NCBI RefSeq assembly: GCF_013359905.1
Contig: NZ_JABMCC010000085.1
Coordinates: 21,939-85,938, forward strand
Origin: Paenibacillus taichungensis
Lineage (GTDB): Bacteria > Bacillota > Bacilli > Paenibacillales > Paenibacillaceae
Direction of reading: 5' to 3'
DNA: 64,000 nucleotides
This document shows, piece after piece, positions 56,653 through 64,000 of this stretch (positions within the stretch are counted from its first letter, which is position 1; each line of letters starts with the position of its first letter). A program made the position numbers and the translations under genes. Below the pieces are notes generated by a model. That model saw only the letters and a program-made list of their open reading frames with translations. It did no database searches and was not told where the DNA came from.

Positions 56653-57060
56653 CTATAGATCCCGTAGTTTGTCGACAGCATTATAGGTTCGTCCGCCTAT
56701 GCTGCCGTTATCCTTCTGACCTACTTCTCTAGCCGCTCCAGCCAAATCTTTCGTCAAACGATTCCGGCAAGAGTCGCACATATGGCCATCACGAATCAGG
56801 GTTCCGCACACTTCACAAGGATACATCATATTTGGGGCGTTTTCGATGGAAATACGTCCCTCACGAATGAACTTGGTAATATTTTTAATTGAAACGTCTG
56901 TTGCATCAGATAGTTCCTGTATGTTAGTGCCCTTGTTTTCGCGCAGATATTCCACACAAGTCTGGTATTCCAGTTCAATTTCCTTGATACAGTTCGAGCA
57001 CACATCCCGAAAATTCAACGCATATAATTTTCCACAACGCGGACAATTACCCAGATTCAT
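56653..57060 (-). CDS. yvyF: Flagellar operon protein YvyF (TIGR03826), zinc-ribbon protein
   Basis: The 135-residue protein has two CxxC pairs at the N-terminus (CPRCGKLYALNFRDVCSNCIKE, 6-24), a helix-turn-helix-like middle (NIQELSDATDVSIKNITKFIREGRI) and a second zinc ribbon CEVC...CDSC (about 82-98). It is conserved upstream of flgM in Firmicutes; in B. subtilis it is part of the comF operon and affects flagellin gene expression. Here it has its own sigma-A-like promoter and terminator. Confidence 0.88.
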   Translation of the reverse strand: MNLGNCPRCGKLYALNFRDVCSNCIKEIELEYQTCVEYLRENKGTNIQELSDATDVSIKNITKFIREGRISIENAPNMMYPCEVCGTLIRDGHMCDSCRNRLTKDLAGAAREVGQKDNGSIGGRTYNAVDKLRDL

Positions 57061-57104
57061 CGCTAAAACGCCCCTCTCAAACTTCCTCTTCCGAATGGAT
57101 AATA

Positions 57105-57134
57105 ACTATACATTACCTTATTTTCTCACTTCAA
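57105..57134 (-). promoter_or_regulatory. Candidate promoter of yvyF
   Basis: TTGAAG (57129-57134), 18 bases, TATAGT (57105-57110) on the minus strand. Confidence 0.5.
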
Positions 57135-57155
57135 GTCCATAGCCTCTTTGCGAAT

Positions 57156-57198
57156 AAAAAAGGGGTATAGGGTGCATGTGTGCGCAACCTATACCCCT
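57156..57198 (-). terminator. Terminator of the fibronectin-III gene
   Basis: AGGGGTATAGG pairs with CCTATACCCCT (57161-57171 and 57188-57198), then TTTTT on the minus strand. Confidence 0.85.
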
Positions 57199-57209
57199 GA
57201 TCTAAATCC

Positions 57210-60200
57210 TTAATTCAATGTTTTGATGCTTAGTACAGAAGTCCATGCACTTATATTTTGATCGTTCAGTGCACGAATGCGATATTTATGAAGGCTTGAT
57301 GGAAGCAAATCGGAATGAACAAAGGTTGTATCATTTATAGTCGCTACGATTTGACCATCTGCTTCAATTTCATATGAAGAGGCACCGTTCACAGCATCCC
57401 ATGTTAATACAATACCCGTTCTGTCTGAGGTGCCTTTTAATACTGGGGTGCTCAATTGTGTGGTTCCGGTGATTAAATCACCCCATGCTCCTACTCCCGC
57501 GGCATTCTTGGAACGGATGCGGAAGGTGTGATCTGTGTTGGCTATAAGTCCACTCTTTGTGTAGGCAACGCCAGTAACAGCGACGATTGTACCGTCGATC
57601 TCCAGATCGTATCCAGTCGCTCCAGTTACTGCGTTCCATTTCAAAGCTATTGCTGCATTCGTTACCGAGCTAATAGTCAGTCCACTAACGGAAGCAGGCA
57701 ACGTGCTTTGCGTCAAAATGGCTGTCCACGCACTTGTGTTGGTATCGGTCAGAGCACGTACGCGATATTTATGTGCAGTTCCTGCGAGCAAGCTGCTGTG
57801 TGTGTACGAAGGTTCATTCACTGTCGCTACTACTACACCATCAGCCTCTACTTCATATTTCGTAGCGTCGGCGATTTCTGCCCACGTAAGGTTAGTAGCC
57901 GTTTCTTCCGACGTCGCTTTCAATACAGGAGTGTTCAATTGCGTAGTTCCGCTAATCAAATCACTCCATGTTCCTACACCTGCAGCATTCTTCGAGCGTA
58001 TGCGGAAAGTGTGATCTGTATTGGCTGCAAGACCACTTTTCGTGTAGGCAACTCCGGTGACAGCAACAACTGTTCCGTCGATCTCCAGATCGTAACCAGT
58101 TGCTCCGGTTACTGCGTTCCATTTCAAAGCTATTGCTGCATTCGTTACCGAGCTAATAGTCAATCCGCTCACGGATGCTGGAATTGTACTTTGTGTCAAA
58201 ATGGCTGTCCACGCACTTGTGTTGGTATCGGTCAGAGCACGTACGCGATATTTATGCGCTGTTCCTGCGAGCAAGCTGCTGTGCGTATACGATGGTTCGT
58301 TCACGATCCCCACGACCACGCCATCGGCCTCTACCTCATATTTCGTAGCGTCGGCGATTTCTGCCCACGTCAGGTTAATAGCTATTTCTTCCGATGTCGC
58401 TTTCAACACTGGGATGTTCAATTGCGTCGTTCCGCTGATCACATCACTCCATGTTCCTACTCCTGCGGCATTCTTGGAGCGGATACGGAAGGTGTGATCT
58501 GTATTGGCTGCGAGACCACTCTTCGTGTAGCCAGCAGCTGTAGTGGATACTAATACACCATCAATTTCCATATCATAACCCGTTGCTCCAGTTACTGCAT
58601 TCCATTTTAAAGCTATTGCTGTATTTGTTACCGAGGTAATAATCAATCCGCTCACGGATGCCGGGATTGTGCTTTGCGTCAAAATGGCTGTCCACGCACT
58701 TGTATTGGTATCGGTCAGAGCACGTACGCGATACTTATGTGCTGTTCCTGCCAGCAAGCTGATGTGCGTGTATGAAGAGTTGTTCACTGTTGCTACTACA
58801 ACGCCATCAGCTTCCACCTCATATTTCATAGCGTCGGTGATTTCTGCCCATGTCAGGTTAATAGCTGTTTCTTCCGATGTGGCTTTTAATACTGGAGTGT
58901 TCAATTGCGTGGTACCGCTAATCAAATCACTCCATGTCCCTACGCCTGCGGCATTCTTGGAACGGATGCGGAAGGTGTGGTCTGTATTGGCTGCAAGACC
59001 ACTCTTCGTGTAGGCAACGCCAGTAACAGCGACAACTGTTCCGTCGATCTCCAGATCGTATCCAGTAGCTCCGGTTACTGCGTTCCATTTCAAAGCCATC
59101 GCTACATTTGTTACCGAGTTAATAGTCAGTCCGCTGACGGAAGCTGGGATTGTACTTTGCGTCAAAATAGCTGTCCATGCACTTGTATTCGTGTCCGTCA
59201 AAGCACGTACGCGATATTTATGCGCTGTTCCTGCGAGCAAGCTGCTGTGCGTGTATGAAGGTTCGTTCACTGTCCCCACGACCACGCCATCAGCCTCTAC
59301 CTCATATTTTGTAGCGTCGGCGATTTCTGCCCATGTCAGGTTGATAGCCGTTTCTTCCGATGTAGCTTTTAATACTGGAGTGTTCAATTGCGTGGTACCG
59401 CTAATCAAATCACTCCATGTCCCTACGCCTGCGGCATTCTTGGAGCGGATACGGAAGGTGTGATCTGTATTGGCTGCGAGACCACTCTTATTGTAGGCTG
59501 TGGCGGTAGTGGATACTACGGTGCCATCAATCTCCAGGTCATATCCCGTTGCTCCGGTTACTGCATTCCATTTCAAAGCTATTGCTGCATTCGTTACGGT
59601 GTTAATAGTCAGCCCAGTAACAGAGGTAGGCAATGTGCTTTGCGTCAAAATAGCTGTCCATGCACTTGTATTCGTATCCGTCAAAGCACGTACACGATAT
59701 TTATGTGCTGTTCCTGCGAGCAAGCTGCTGTGCGTGTACGAAGGTTCGTTCACTGTCCCCACGACCACGCCATCGGCTTCCACCTCATATTTCGTAGCGT
59801 CGGCAATTTCTGCCCACGTCAGATTAATAGCCGTTTCTTCCGATGTGGCTTTCAAAACAGGTGTATTCAATAACGTGGTTCCGCTAATCAAATCACTCCA
59901 CGTCCCTACTCCCGCGGCATTCTTGGAGCGGATGCGGAAAGTATGTTCTGTGTTGTCTGCGAGACCGCTCTTCGTGTAGGCAACGCCAGTAACAGCGACA
60001 ACTGTTCCGTCGATCTCCAGATCGTATCCAGTAGCTCCAGTTACAGTTGTCCATTTTAACGCTATAGCCGTATTCGTTACAGAACTCACTGTTAATCCTG
60101 CAACAGAACCTGGTAACGTATTTTGAGTCAGTACGGCTGTCCACGCACTTGTGTTGGTATCGGTCAAAGCACGCACACGGTATTTATGAGCTGTAGCTGG

Positions 60201-61718
60201 TGCGAGTCCAGTATGCGTAAATGTCGGATCTACAACATTACCAGCAATTACTCCATCGGCTTCCACTTCATATGAGGTAGCACCGTCAATGGAAGGCCAA
60301 ACGAGAGTAATTTCTTCTTGTGAAGGGCTTGATTTCAGTACGGGTGTACTCAATTGAGTAGACACGGTTAACAGATCAGACCAACTGCCTGCTCCGCCTG
60401 TATTTTTCGGTCTTAACCGGAAAGTATGTTCCGTATTAGGTATGAGTCCTGTTTTGCTGTAAGTGGTACCCGTCACAGCGACGATGTTACCGTCAATCTC
60501 CAAATCATAACCTGTCGCACCTTTTACAGCGGTCCAGGATAGTGCAACTTTATTAAAGGTTGCTTCTGTTACTTTCAAGCCACTGACGGAGTCCGGAACG
60601 ACCAGTTGCGTTATTGTTTTACTCCAATCGCTCTCATTGTTGAAAGACAGCGCTTTTAGCGTATACGTATGACTTGAATTTGCCGCGAGACCCTCATGCT
60701 CATAAGAGGTCACATTGCCAAGCTCAATAGGCGCTTCATCATCAATCTTTAATTGGTAATGATCAGCCTGATCAACCGCATTCCATTGGATAATATTTTT
60801 ACCTTCCTGGGAGCTTGCCGAAACCAACGGTTGTTGGAGCAAAGTTTTGATCTCATACATAGGGCTCCAATCACTTGTACCTATTGAATTTAGAGCACGT
60901 ACTCTATAGGAATACAACGTATCAGGCAATAATGAATTGCTGCCAAAGGTTGTCCCATAGTAAGGCCCTTTAACGACCCCATTCTCCTCAATTTCATATT
61001 GTACGGCCTGCTGTGCATGCTGCCATTTCAAGTTAACCGTATTTTCACTTTGTTTTCCTGTGATCCCAGCCGGAATAGAAGGGATGTTGCTAATCGTCAC
61101 CGGGTCTACCAGCTGTTTGGTAAAAGAGGCCGGCTCTGCTTTGCGTGTATAATATGGGTTCAGTTCAGAATAAAAGTCCACTACCTCTCCCGTATCCGCA
61201 TTAACGATCAAACTTAACTGCCTAACATCATAATTGTATACATCAACCGGTGTAAGCTGACCCAGAACATTATAGTTCGAGATCGTCCATTGCCCCACTT
61301 CCATGCCGGATTGTCTATACGTCATCTCAGTGAAGTAATCACGAACCTTACTTAGATCAATAAGAAATGCATTGTCGATCTGTCCAGTATACTTGGATGT
61401 ATACGAGCCGAAGCTTATATTCGTAATATCACTGGTAAATCCCAAGATGGACTGCCTTCTTGTAAAAGAGTAACCTGTTGTTGAAATATTGTAGGATCTA
61501 ACCCAACTAAGATCAACATCCTTCTGATTCACCTGTAATTTACCGTTGTTGTTCGTCATCACATACTGAAAGTCATTACTTGATGAGACGACTCCGTTAT
61601 TCGTTGCGGCATTTGCCCGATTTCCCCCGTACACGTCAAACTGCCCGAATACCAGCATCAGCACCAGTAAACGGACGGTCCATAAGTAAAACCTATTTTT
61701 TCTTTTTCCTGCACCCAC
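57210..61718 (-). CDS. Giant secreted protein with about 16 fibronectin type III repeats
   Basis: The product has about 1502 residues: signal peptide (about 1-38, ending NRANA), an N-terminal domain of about 170 residues I do not recognise, two divergent FN3 domains, then seven pairs of alternating A type (GATGYDLEIDG...HTFRIRSKNAAG) and B type (YEVEADG...HKYRVRALTDTNTSAW). The A+B pair is 161 residues and repeats at DNA level with an exact 483-base period from about 57.4 to 60.4 kb. There is no LPXTG, SLH or hydrolase domain, so it is probably a secreted scaffold or adhesin. Start is GTG 61718, nine bases after AAGGAG. It interrupts the usual comFC-yvyF adjacency. Confidence 0.88.
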   Translation of the reverse strand: MGAGKRKNRFYLWTVRLLVLMLVFGQFDVYGGNRANAATNNGVVSSSNDFQYVMTNNNGKLQVNQKDVDLSWVRSYNISTTGYSFTRRQSILGFTSDITNISFGSYTSKYTGQIDNAFLIDLSKVRDYFTEMTYRQSGMEVGQWTISNYNVLGQLTPVDVYNYDVRQLSLIVNADTGEVVDFYSELNPYYTRKAEPASFTKQLVDPVTISNIPSIPAGITGKQSENTVNLKWQHAQQAVQYEIEENGVVKGPYYGTTFGSNSLLPDTLYSYRVRALNSIGTSDWSPMYEIKTLLQQPLVSASSQEGKNIIQWNAVDQADHYQLKIDDEAPIELGNVTSYEHEGLAANSSHTYTLKALSFNNESDWSKTITQLVVPDSVSGLKVTEATFNKVALSWTAVKGATGYDLEIDGNIVAVTGTTYSKTGLIPNTEHTFRLRPKNTGGAGSWSDLLTVSTQLSTPVLKSSPSQEEITLVWPSIDGATSYEVEADGVIAGNVVDPTFTHTGLAPATAHKYRVRALTDTNTSAWTAVLTQNTLPGSVAGLTVSSVTNTAIALKWTTVTGATGYDLEIDGTVVAVTGVAYTKSGLADNTEHTFRIRSKNAAGVGTWSDLISGTTLLNTPVLKATSEETAINLTWAEIADATKYEVEADGVVVGTVNEPSYTHSSLLAGTAHKYRVRALTDTNTSAWTAILTQSTLPTSVTGLTINTVTNAAIALKWNAVTGATGYDLEIDGTVVSTTATAYNKSGLAANTDHTFRIRSKNAAGVGTWSDLISGTTQLNTPVLKATSEETAINLTWAEIADATKYEVEADGVVVGTVNEPSYTHSSLLAGTAHKYRVRALTDTNTSAWTAILTQSTIPASVSGLTINSVTNVAMALKWNAVTGATGYDLEIDGTVVAVTGVAYTKSGLAANTDHTFRIRSKNAAGVGTWSDLISGTTQLNTPVLKATSEETAINLTWAEITDAMKYEVEADGVVVATVNNSSYTHISLLAGTAHKYRVRALTDTNTSAWTAILTQSTIPASVSGLIITSVTNTAIALKWNAVTGATGYDMEIDGVLVSTTAAGYTKSGLAANTDHTFRIRSKNAAGVGTWSDVISGTTQLNIPVLKATSEEIAINLTWAEIADATKYEVEADGVVVGIVNEPSYTHSSLLAGTAHKYRVRALTDTNTSAWTAILTQSTIPASVSGLTISSVTNAAIALKWNAVTGATGYDLEIDGTVVAVTGVAYTKSGLAANTDHTFRIRSKNAAGVGTWSDLISGTTQLNTPVLKATSEETATNLTWAEIADATKYEVEADGVVVATVNEPSYTHSSLLAGTAHKYRVRALTDTNTSAWTAILTQSTLPASVSGLTISSVTNAAIALKWNAVTGATGYDLEIDGTIVAVTGVAYTKSGLIANTDHTFRIRSKNAAGVGAWGDLITGTTQLSTPVLKGTSDRTGIVLTWDAVNGASSYEIEADGQIVATINDTTFVHSDLLPSSLHKYRIRALNDQNISAWTSVLSIKTLN

Positions 61719-61792
61719 TGTTGTTCTCTCCTTCAAAAGATATGTTGTGCCACTCCCTGTGCTGTCACCTATGGTGAACGGCAGAACTATCT

Positions 61793-61835
61793 ATTCTACA
61801 AGGTAGAATGAATTCCTCTTTTTTACATGTAAAAA
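61793..61835. promoter_or_regulatory. Two palindromes upstream of the fibronectin-III gene
   Basis: ATTCTAC-AAG-GTAGAAT (61793-61809) and the perfect 16-bp TTTTTACATGTAAAAA (61820-61835) lie in an AT-rich 315-base gap. A possible promoter (TTGTTT, 16 bases, TATATT) is just upstream on the minus strand near 61848-61876. Other AT-rich near-palindromes occur around 61888. Confidence 0.45.
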
Positions 61836-62033
61836 TATTCTTATTTAATATATATTCATAATTTCGTTAAACAACCAATATACAAATCATATGCATGTAT
61901 ATGAAAATCCATAATAGTGATGACGCTGTACATACAAGAACGTACTTTCTCTTTTCTATATAAAAGATATTAATTATTATCATCATATAATTTGAGTATG
62001 ATAGCCATTTATTAAGTAATATTCATATTCCGG

Positions 62034-63143
62034 TCAGGATCTGACCAAAGTCAGCGTGTAAATTTCGATTGGAATGTTCAAGGAATATCCAGCGTTCAAG
62101 ATCACCTGTCCGCAAGCATCCAAGGTGCTACCGGTTGTGTAAATATCATCAATTAGTAACAAGCGTAAGGGAATTAACGGCTTTTGAACGGATTGAGAAG
62201 CGGCTCTATAGAGTTCAAGCAACATATCTATTCCACCTGGCTGAACTACAAATGCATCCTGCATCGTCTGAATACGCTCGCCGCGTGTTTTGAAGCTTTG
62301 TTTGGTGGTGTTGATTCGACGCTGCAGCAAATCAACTACTGGTAGGCGGACGGCTGCGGCAAGTCCTGCTGCGAGCCGCTCGGCCTGGTTGAAGCCGCGC
62401 TCGGCAAGGCGTTCGTTGCTGACGGGGACATAGGTCAGCGCGTCTGGCCGCCATCGCGGCTTGTTGTTTTGGAGCAGCGACTGGCGGCTGAGGGTCGCTG
62501 CTCCGGTAAGAGCGTGCGTGTAGTACGCGTCTGAGCTGTGGTTGTTGTGTTGCGCGTGTATATGCACAGACGCTAACGCGGTAGGTAAGTGAACGGGCGC
62601 GGGCGTTGTTACGCGCCCGTTAGTTCGGTGAAGGAGTGCGTTTGTTGTCGCGCTCGAGCCGGGTGGGTGTGAACCAACATCCACCTGGTATTGAGCAGGC
62701 GTGGCGGGGTGAGCCACGGGGGCCAGGGTTTCTTTTGCCAAAACAGGGTTGAGCTCTTCACTCATTGCTTGAAATGCTTGAATAATAAGAGCCGTTAACA
62801 GTGGCGCGTAGCGCTCGTGGCCTCTGAATTTGTACATCCCAATCCATTCCTTCATTAGAGCGTTATACTGGACGGCGCTGCGGTTGCATATGAAAGAGCG
62901 GTTTTGCATGCGTGGGCGGAAACAGTCCGGGCAGCCGATCCCTCGACCACAACGCAGACAGCGGATGGAACGAATCCATGGAATTTGCTGCACACAGCGC
63001 GGACAGATGCCGGGGTAGATCGAGGACAATATCGCTCGTGTACCACAGGTTAGACAAGTCGCTCCGGGTGGGGCGAGTAATCCATGCAGGCGATGGGTGA
63101 GTTGGTGCACGTGGTCTGTTATGCTGCTTAGCCAGTTCGACAT
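62034..63143 (-). CDS. comFC: ComF-family competence protein ComFC with a large central insert
   Basis: ComFC (369 residues here) is a phosphoribosyltransferase-like protein needed for natural transformation. The N-terminal zinc module has CLTCG, CPRC, CLRCG and CPDC (30-74), then NALMKEWIGMYKFRGHERYAPLL. The PRPP loop LLLIDDIYTTGST is near 335 and FNQAERLA near 250. Between about residues 135 and 235 lies an extra Pro/Thr/His/Ala-rich stretch; usual ComFC proteins are about 230-240 residues. All core motifs flanking it are intact, so it may still work. Start is ATG 63143; comFA' lies 23 bases upstream. Confidence 0.9.
   Translation of the reverse strand: MSNWLSSITDHVHQLTHRLHGLLAPPGATCLTCGTRAILSSIYPGICPRCVQQIPWIRSIRCLRCGRGIGCPDCFRPRMQNRSFICNRSAVQYNALMKEWIGMYKFRGHERYAPLLTALIIQAFQAMSEELNPVLAKETLAPVAHPATPAQYQVDVGSHPPGSSATTNALLHRTNGRVTTPAPVHLPTALASVHIHAQHNNHSSDAYYTHALTGAATLSRQSLLQNNKPRWRPDALTYVPVSNERLAERGFNQAERLAAGLAAAVRLPVVDLLQRRINTTKQSFKTRGERIQTMQDAFVVQPGGIDMLLELYRAASQSVQKPLIPLRLLLIDDIYTTGSTLDACGQVILNAGYSLNIPIEIYTLTLVRS
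62592..62621. repeat. GC-rich palindrome inside the comFC insert
   Basis: AACGGGCGCG (62592-62601) and CGCGCCCGTT (62612-62621) form perfect 10-bp arms around a 10-base loop, within the region absent from typical comFC genes. Confidence 0.7.
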
Positions 63144-63166
63144 TAGGTTGTTGCCTCCCTCAGTAT

Positions 63167-63871
63167 CTATTGGTGTGTTGGCGGGTGAAGGTAGCCTTTG
63201 CGTTTTGCGATGGTGTTCATCTTTTGAATTTGTGCCACTGCCTTTACCTGGGAACGCGTACGGCGGGATGATGCAAAGACGACTCTTCCTGCTGGATCAT
63301 CCATAGATCGACCTGCTCTACCCGCCATCTGTACCAGAGAAGCTTCGTCAAAGAGGCCATTATCCGCATCCAAAATAAATACATCGCTGCGCGGAATGGT
63401 GACGCCCCGCTCCAAGATAGTGGTGGTCACGAGCAAACGTATGGTCCGTTCACGAAACGCAATTACTTTGCTCGCGCGATCCGGATCTTGGGATGATGTT
63501 CCTTCGATATGGATTTGTGGAAACATGCGACGCATGAGATTTACAAATGCCTCAATCTGAGCGATCCGTGTCACAAAAACAAATACCTGAGCTTCCCGCA
63601 GTAAGGAGGTTTGAATACTCTTTTTTAGTGTGGCGGGCAGCTCTCGCTTCCGGATACATTCGGCGACGGTAGGCATTTTCAGTAACCGCGGTACAGGTAA
63701 AGGATAGCAGTGGAAGCGGACCGGAACTTTGGCGTGAGTGAGTTTCCCTTGCGCTGCTTCCCGCTGTAGCCTAGCTGGTGGCGTAGCGGACAAGTACACA
63801 AAATGGCCATCAGGCTTGCACGAGGACGCCGCCGCATGAGCGAGCATGGGATCATTATGATAAGGAAAAGC
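63167..63871 (-). pseudogene. comFA: ComFA helicase fragment, N-terminal half missing
   Basis: Only the C-terminal half of the competence DNA-uptake helicase remains. Recognisable are AFPYHNDPMLAHA (directly after the DEAD box), motif III YLSATPP, motif IV-like FVFVTRIAQIEAF, motif V LLVTTTILERGVTIPRSD and motif VI QMAGRAGRS. Upstream of the Ala of D-E-V-D-A-F-P the frame reads Tyr then a TGA stop (63875-63877), and the sequence no longer resembles comFA. Walker A, zinc module and DEVD are absent, and the first Met (63847) has no ribosome binding site. The reading frame continues intact to 63167, suggesting a recent break. Confidence 0.85.
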
Positions 63872-63924
63872 ATATCAGTTAAATAGTCAATAACACCTCA
63901 GTTATTGCAAGTTATTCTTATAGA

Positions 63925-63957
63925 TAAAAAAAGACCGGTTATTAATAACCGGTCTTT
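63925..63957 (-). terminator. Perfect 28-bp palindrome terminator beyond the comFA break
   Basis: The palindrome (63930-63957) has arms AAAGACCGGTTATT and its complement, followed by about seven T on the minus strand. It lies nine bases after the stop of the partial gene entering from the right. Confidence 0.85.
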
Positions 63958-63965
63958 AACTAATT

Positions 63966-64000
63966 TTAAATTTCGATATTCTCTTCTCTCATGTCTTTAA
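63966..64000 (-). CDS. C-terminal end of an unidentified gene entering from the right edge
   Basis: On the minus strand the frame AAA GAC ATG AGA GAA GAG AAT ATC GAA ATT TAA gives KDMREENIEI and a stop, followed at once by a strong terminator. The other two frames also stop or run into the terminator. Too short to identify. Its presence directly next to the comFA break suggests it belongs to the inserted DNA. Confidence 0.4.
   Translation of the reverse strand, partial: KDMREENIEI

Noticed and set aside
57528..59979. Long plus-strand open frames (up to 341 codons, Cys-rich) opposite the FN3 repeats
   Set aside because: They are the reverse complement of a strongly repetitive coding gene, lack ribosome binding sites, and repeat with the same 483-base period.
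57400..60400. Regular repeats suggesting a CRISPR or satellite array
   Set aside because: The period is 483 bases, in frame, and encodes FN3 domains; it is coding duplication.
61737..61800. Similarity of GCACAGGG in the FN3 gene leader to a cyclic-di-GMP riboswitch
   Set aside because: Only a short piece matches; the second stem and the tetraloop-receptor elements are missing.

Overview
The window looks like chromosome from a motile, spore-former-type Firmicute, most likely Paenibacillus. The evidence is AGGAGG-type ribosome binding sites, many GTG/TTG starts, sigma-D style flagellar promoters, a csrA/fliW/hag module, long-form hpf, and a backbone order matching the Bacillus subtilis uvrBA-to-comF region (uvrB, uvrA, minJ, ctpB, ftsXE, prfB, secA, hpf, fliSD, flaG, hag, csrA, fliW, DUF6470, flgLK, flgN, flgM, yvyF, comFC, comFA). 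Nearly all backbone genes are on the minus strand. The organism assignment is inference from gene content, not from a database search.

Layout. 1-1.3 kb: cut secreted HtrA/DegP-like protease and a small membrane protein. 1.6-7.1 kb: uvrA and uvrB, separated by a 0.6 kb gap of hairpins and tandem repeats. 7.2-8.9 kb: motAB. 9-14.6 kb: ABC-2 exporter (ATPase plus two permeases) divergent from a DesK/LiaS-like kinase and NarL-type regulator, resembling the B. subtilis linearmycin-resistance lnr system. 14.6-20.7 kb: division and envelope block minJ, ctpB, an EnvC-like M23 protein, ftsX, ftsE. 20.9-27.3 kb: VanW-family protein, DHA2 drug exporter, bactofilin pair with a MerR-like regulator, esterase. 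27.4-36.6 kb: complete argCJBDFGH cluster. 36.9-39.5 kb: cardiolipin synthase and a YitT protein. 39.6-45.6 kb: prfB (with programmed frameshift), secA, hpf, csp. 45.9-57.1 kb: one unknown secreted protein, then the late flagellar genes. 57.2-61.7 kb: a 1.5-kilo-residue secreted fibronectin-III protein. 62-64 kb: comFC and a truncated comFA.

How it works together. motAB, filament/hook-junction genes and the bactofilins serve motility; CsrA and FliW are placed to control flagellin translation through a hairpin in the hag leader. FtsEX, EnvC-like, CtpB and MinJ sit together as a cell-wall and division block. The lnr-like exporter and its two-component system share a divergent control region with a strong palindrome.

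Most unusual: (1) comFA is cut exactly at its DEAD-box motif, and the sequence beyond belongs to another gene with its own terminator, suggesting a mobile element integrated in comFA; (2) three copies of a covarying palindromic element lie in gaps within the arg operon and next to secA; (3) fliW seems to start at AUU; (4) comFC carries a roughly 100-residue insert containing a GC-rich palindrome. No tRNA, rRNA, CRISPR array or complete insertion sequence was seen.
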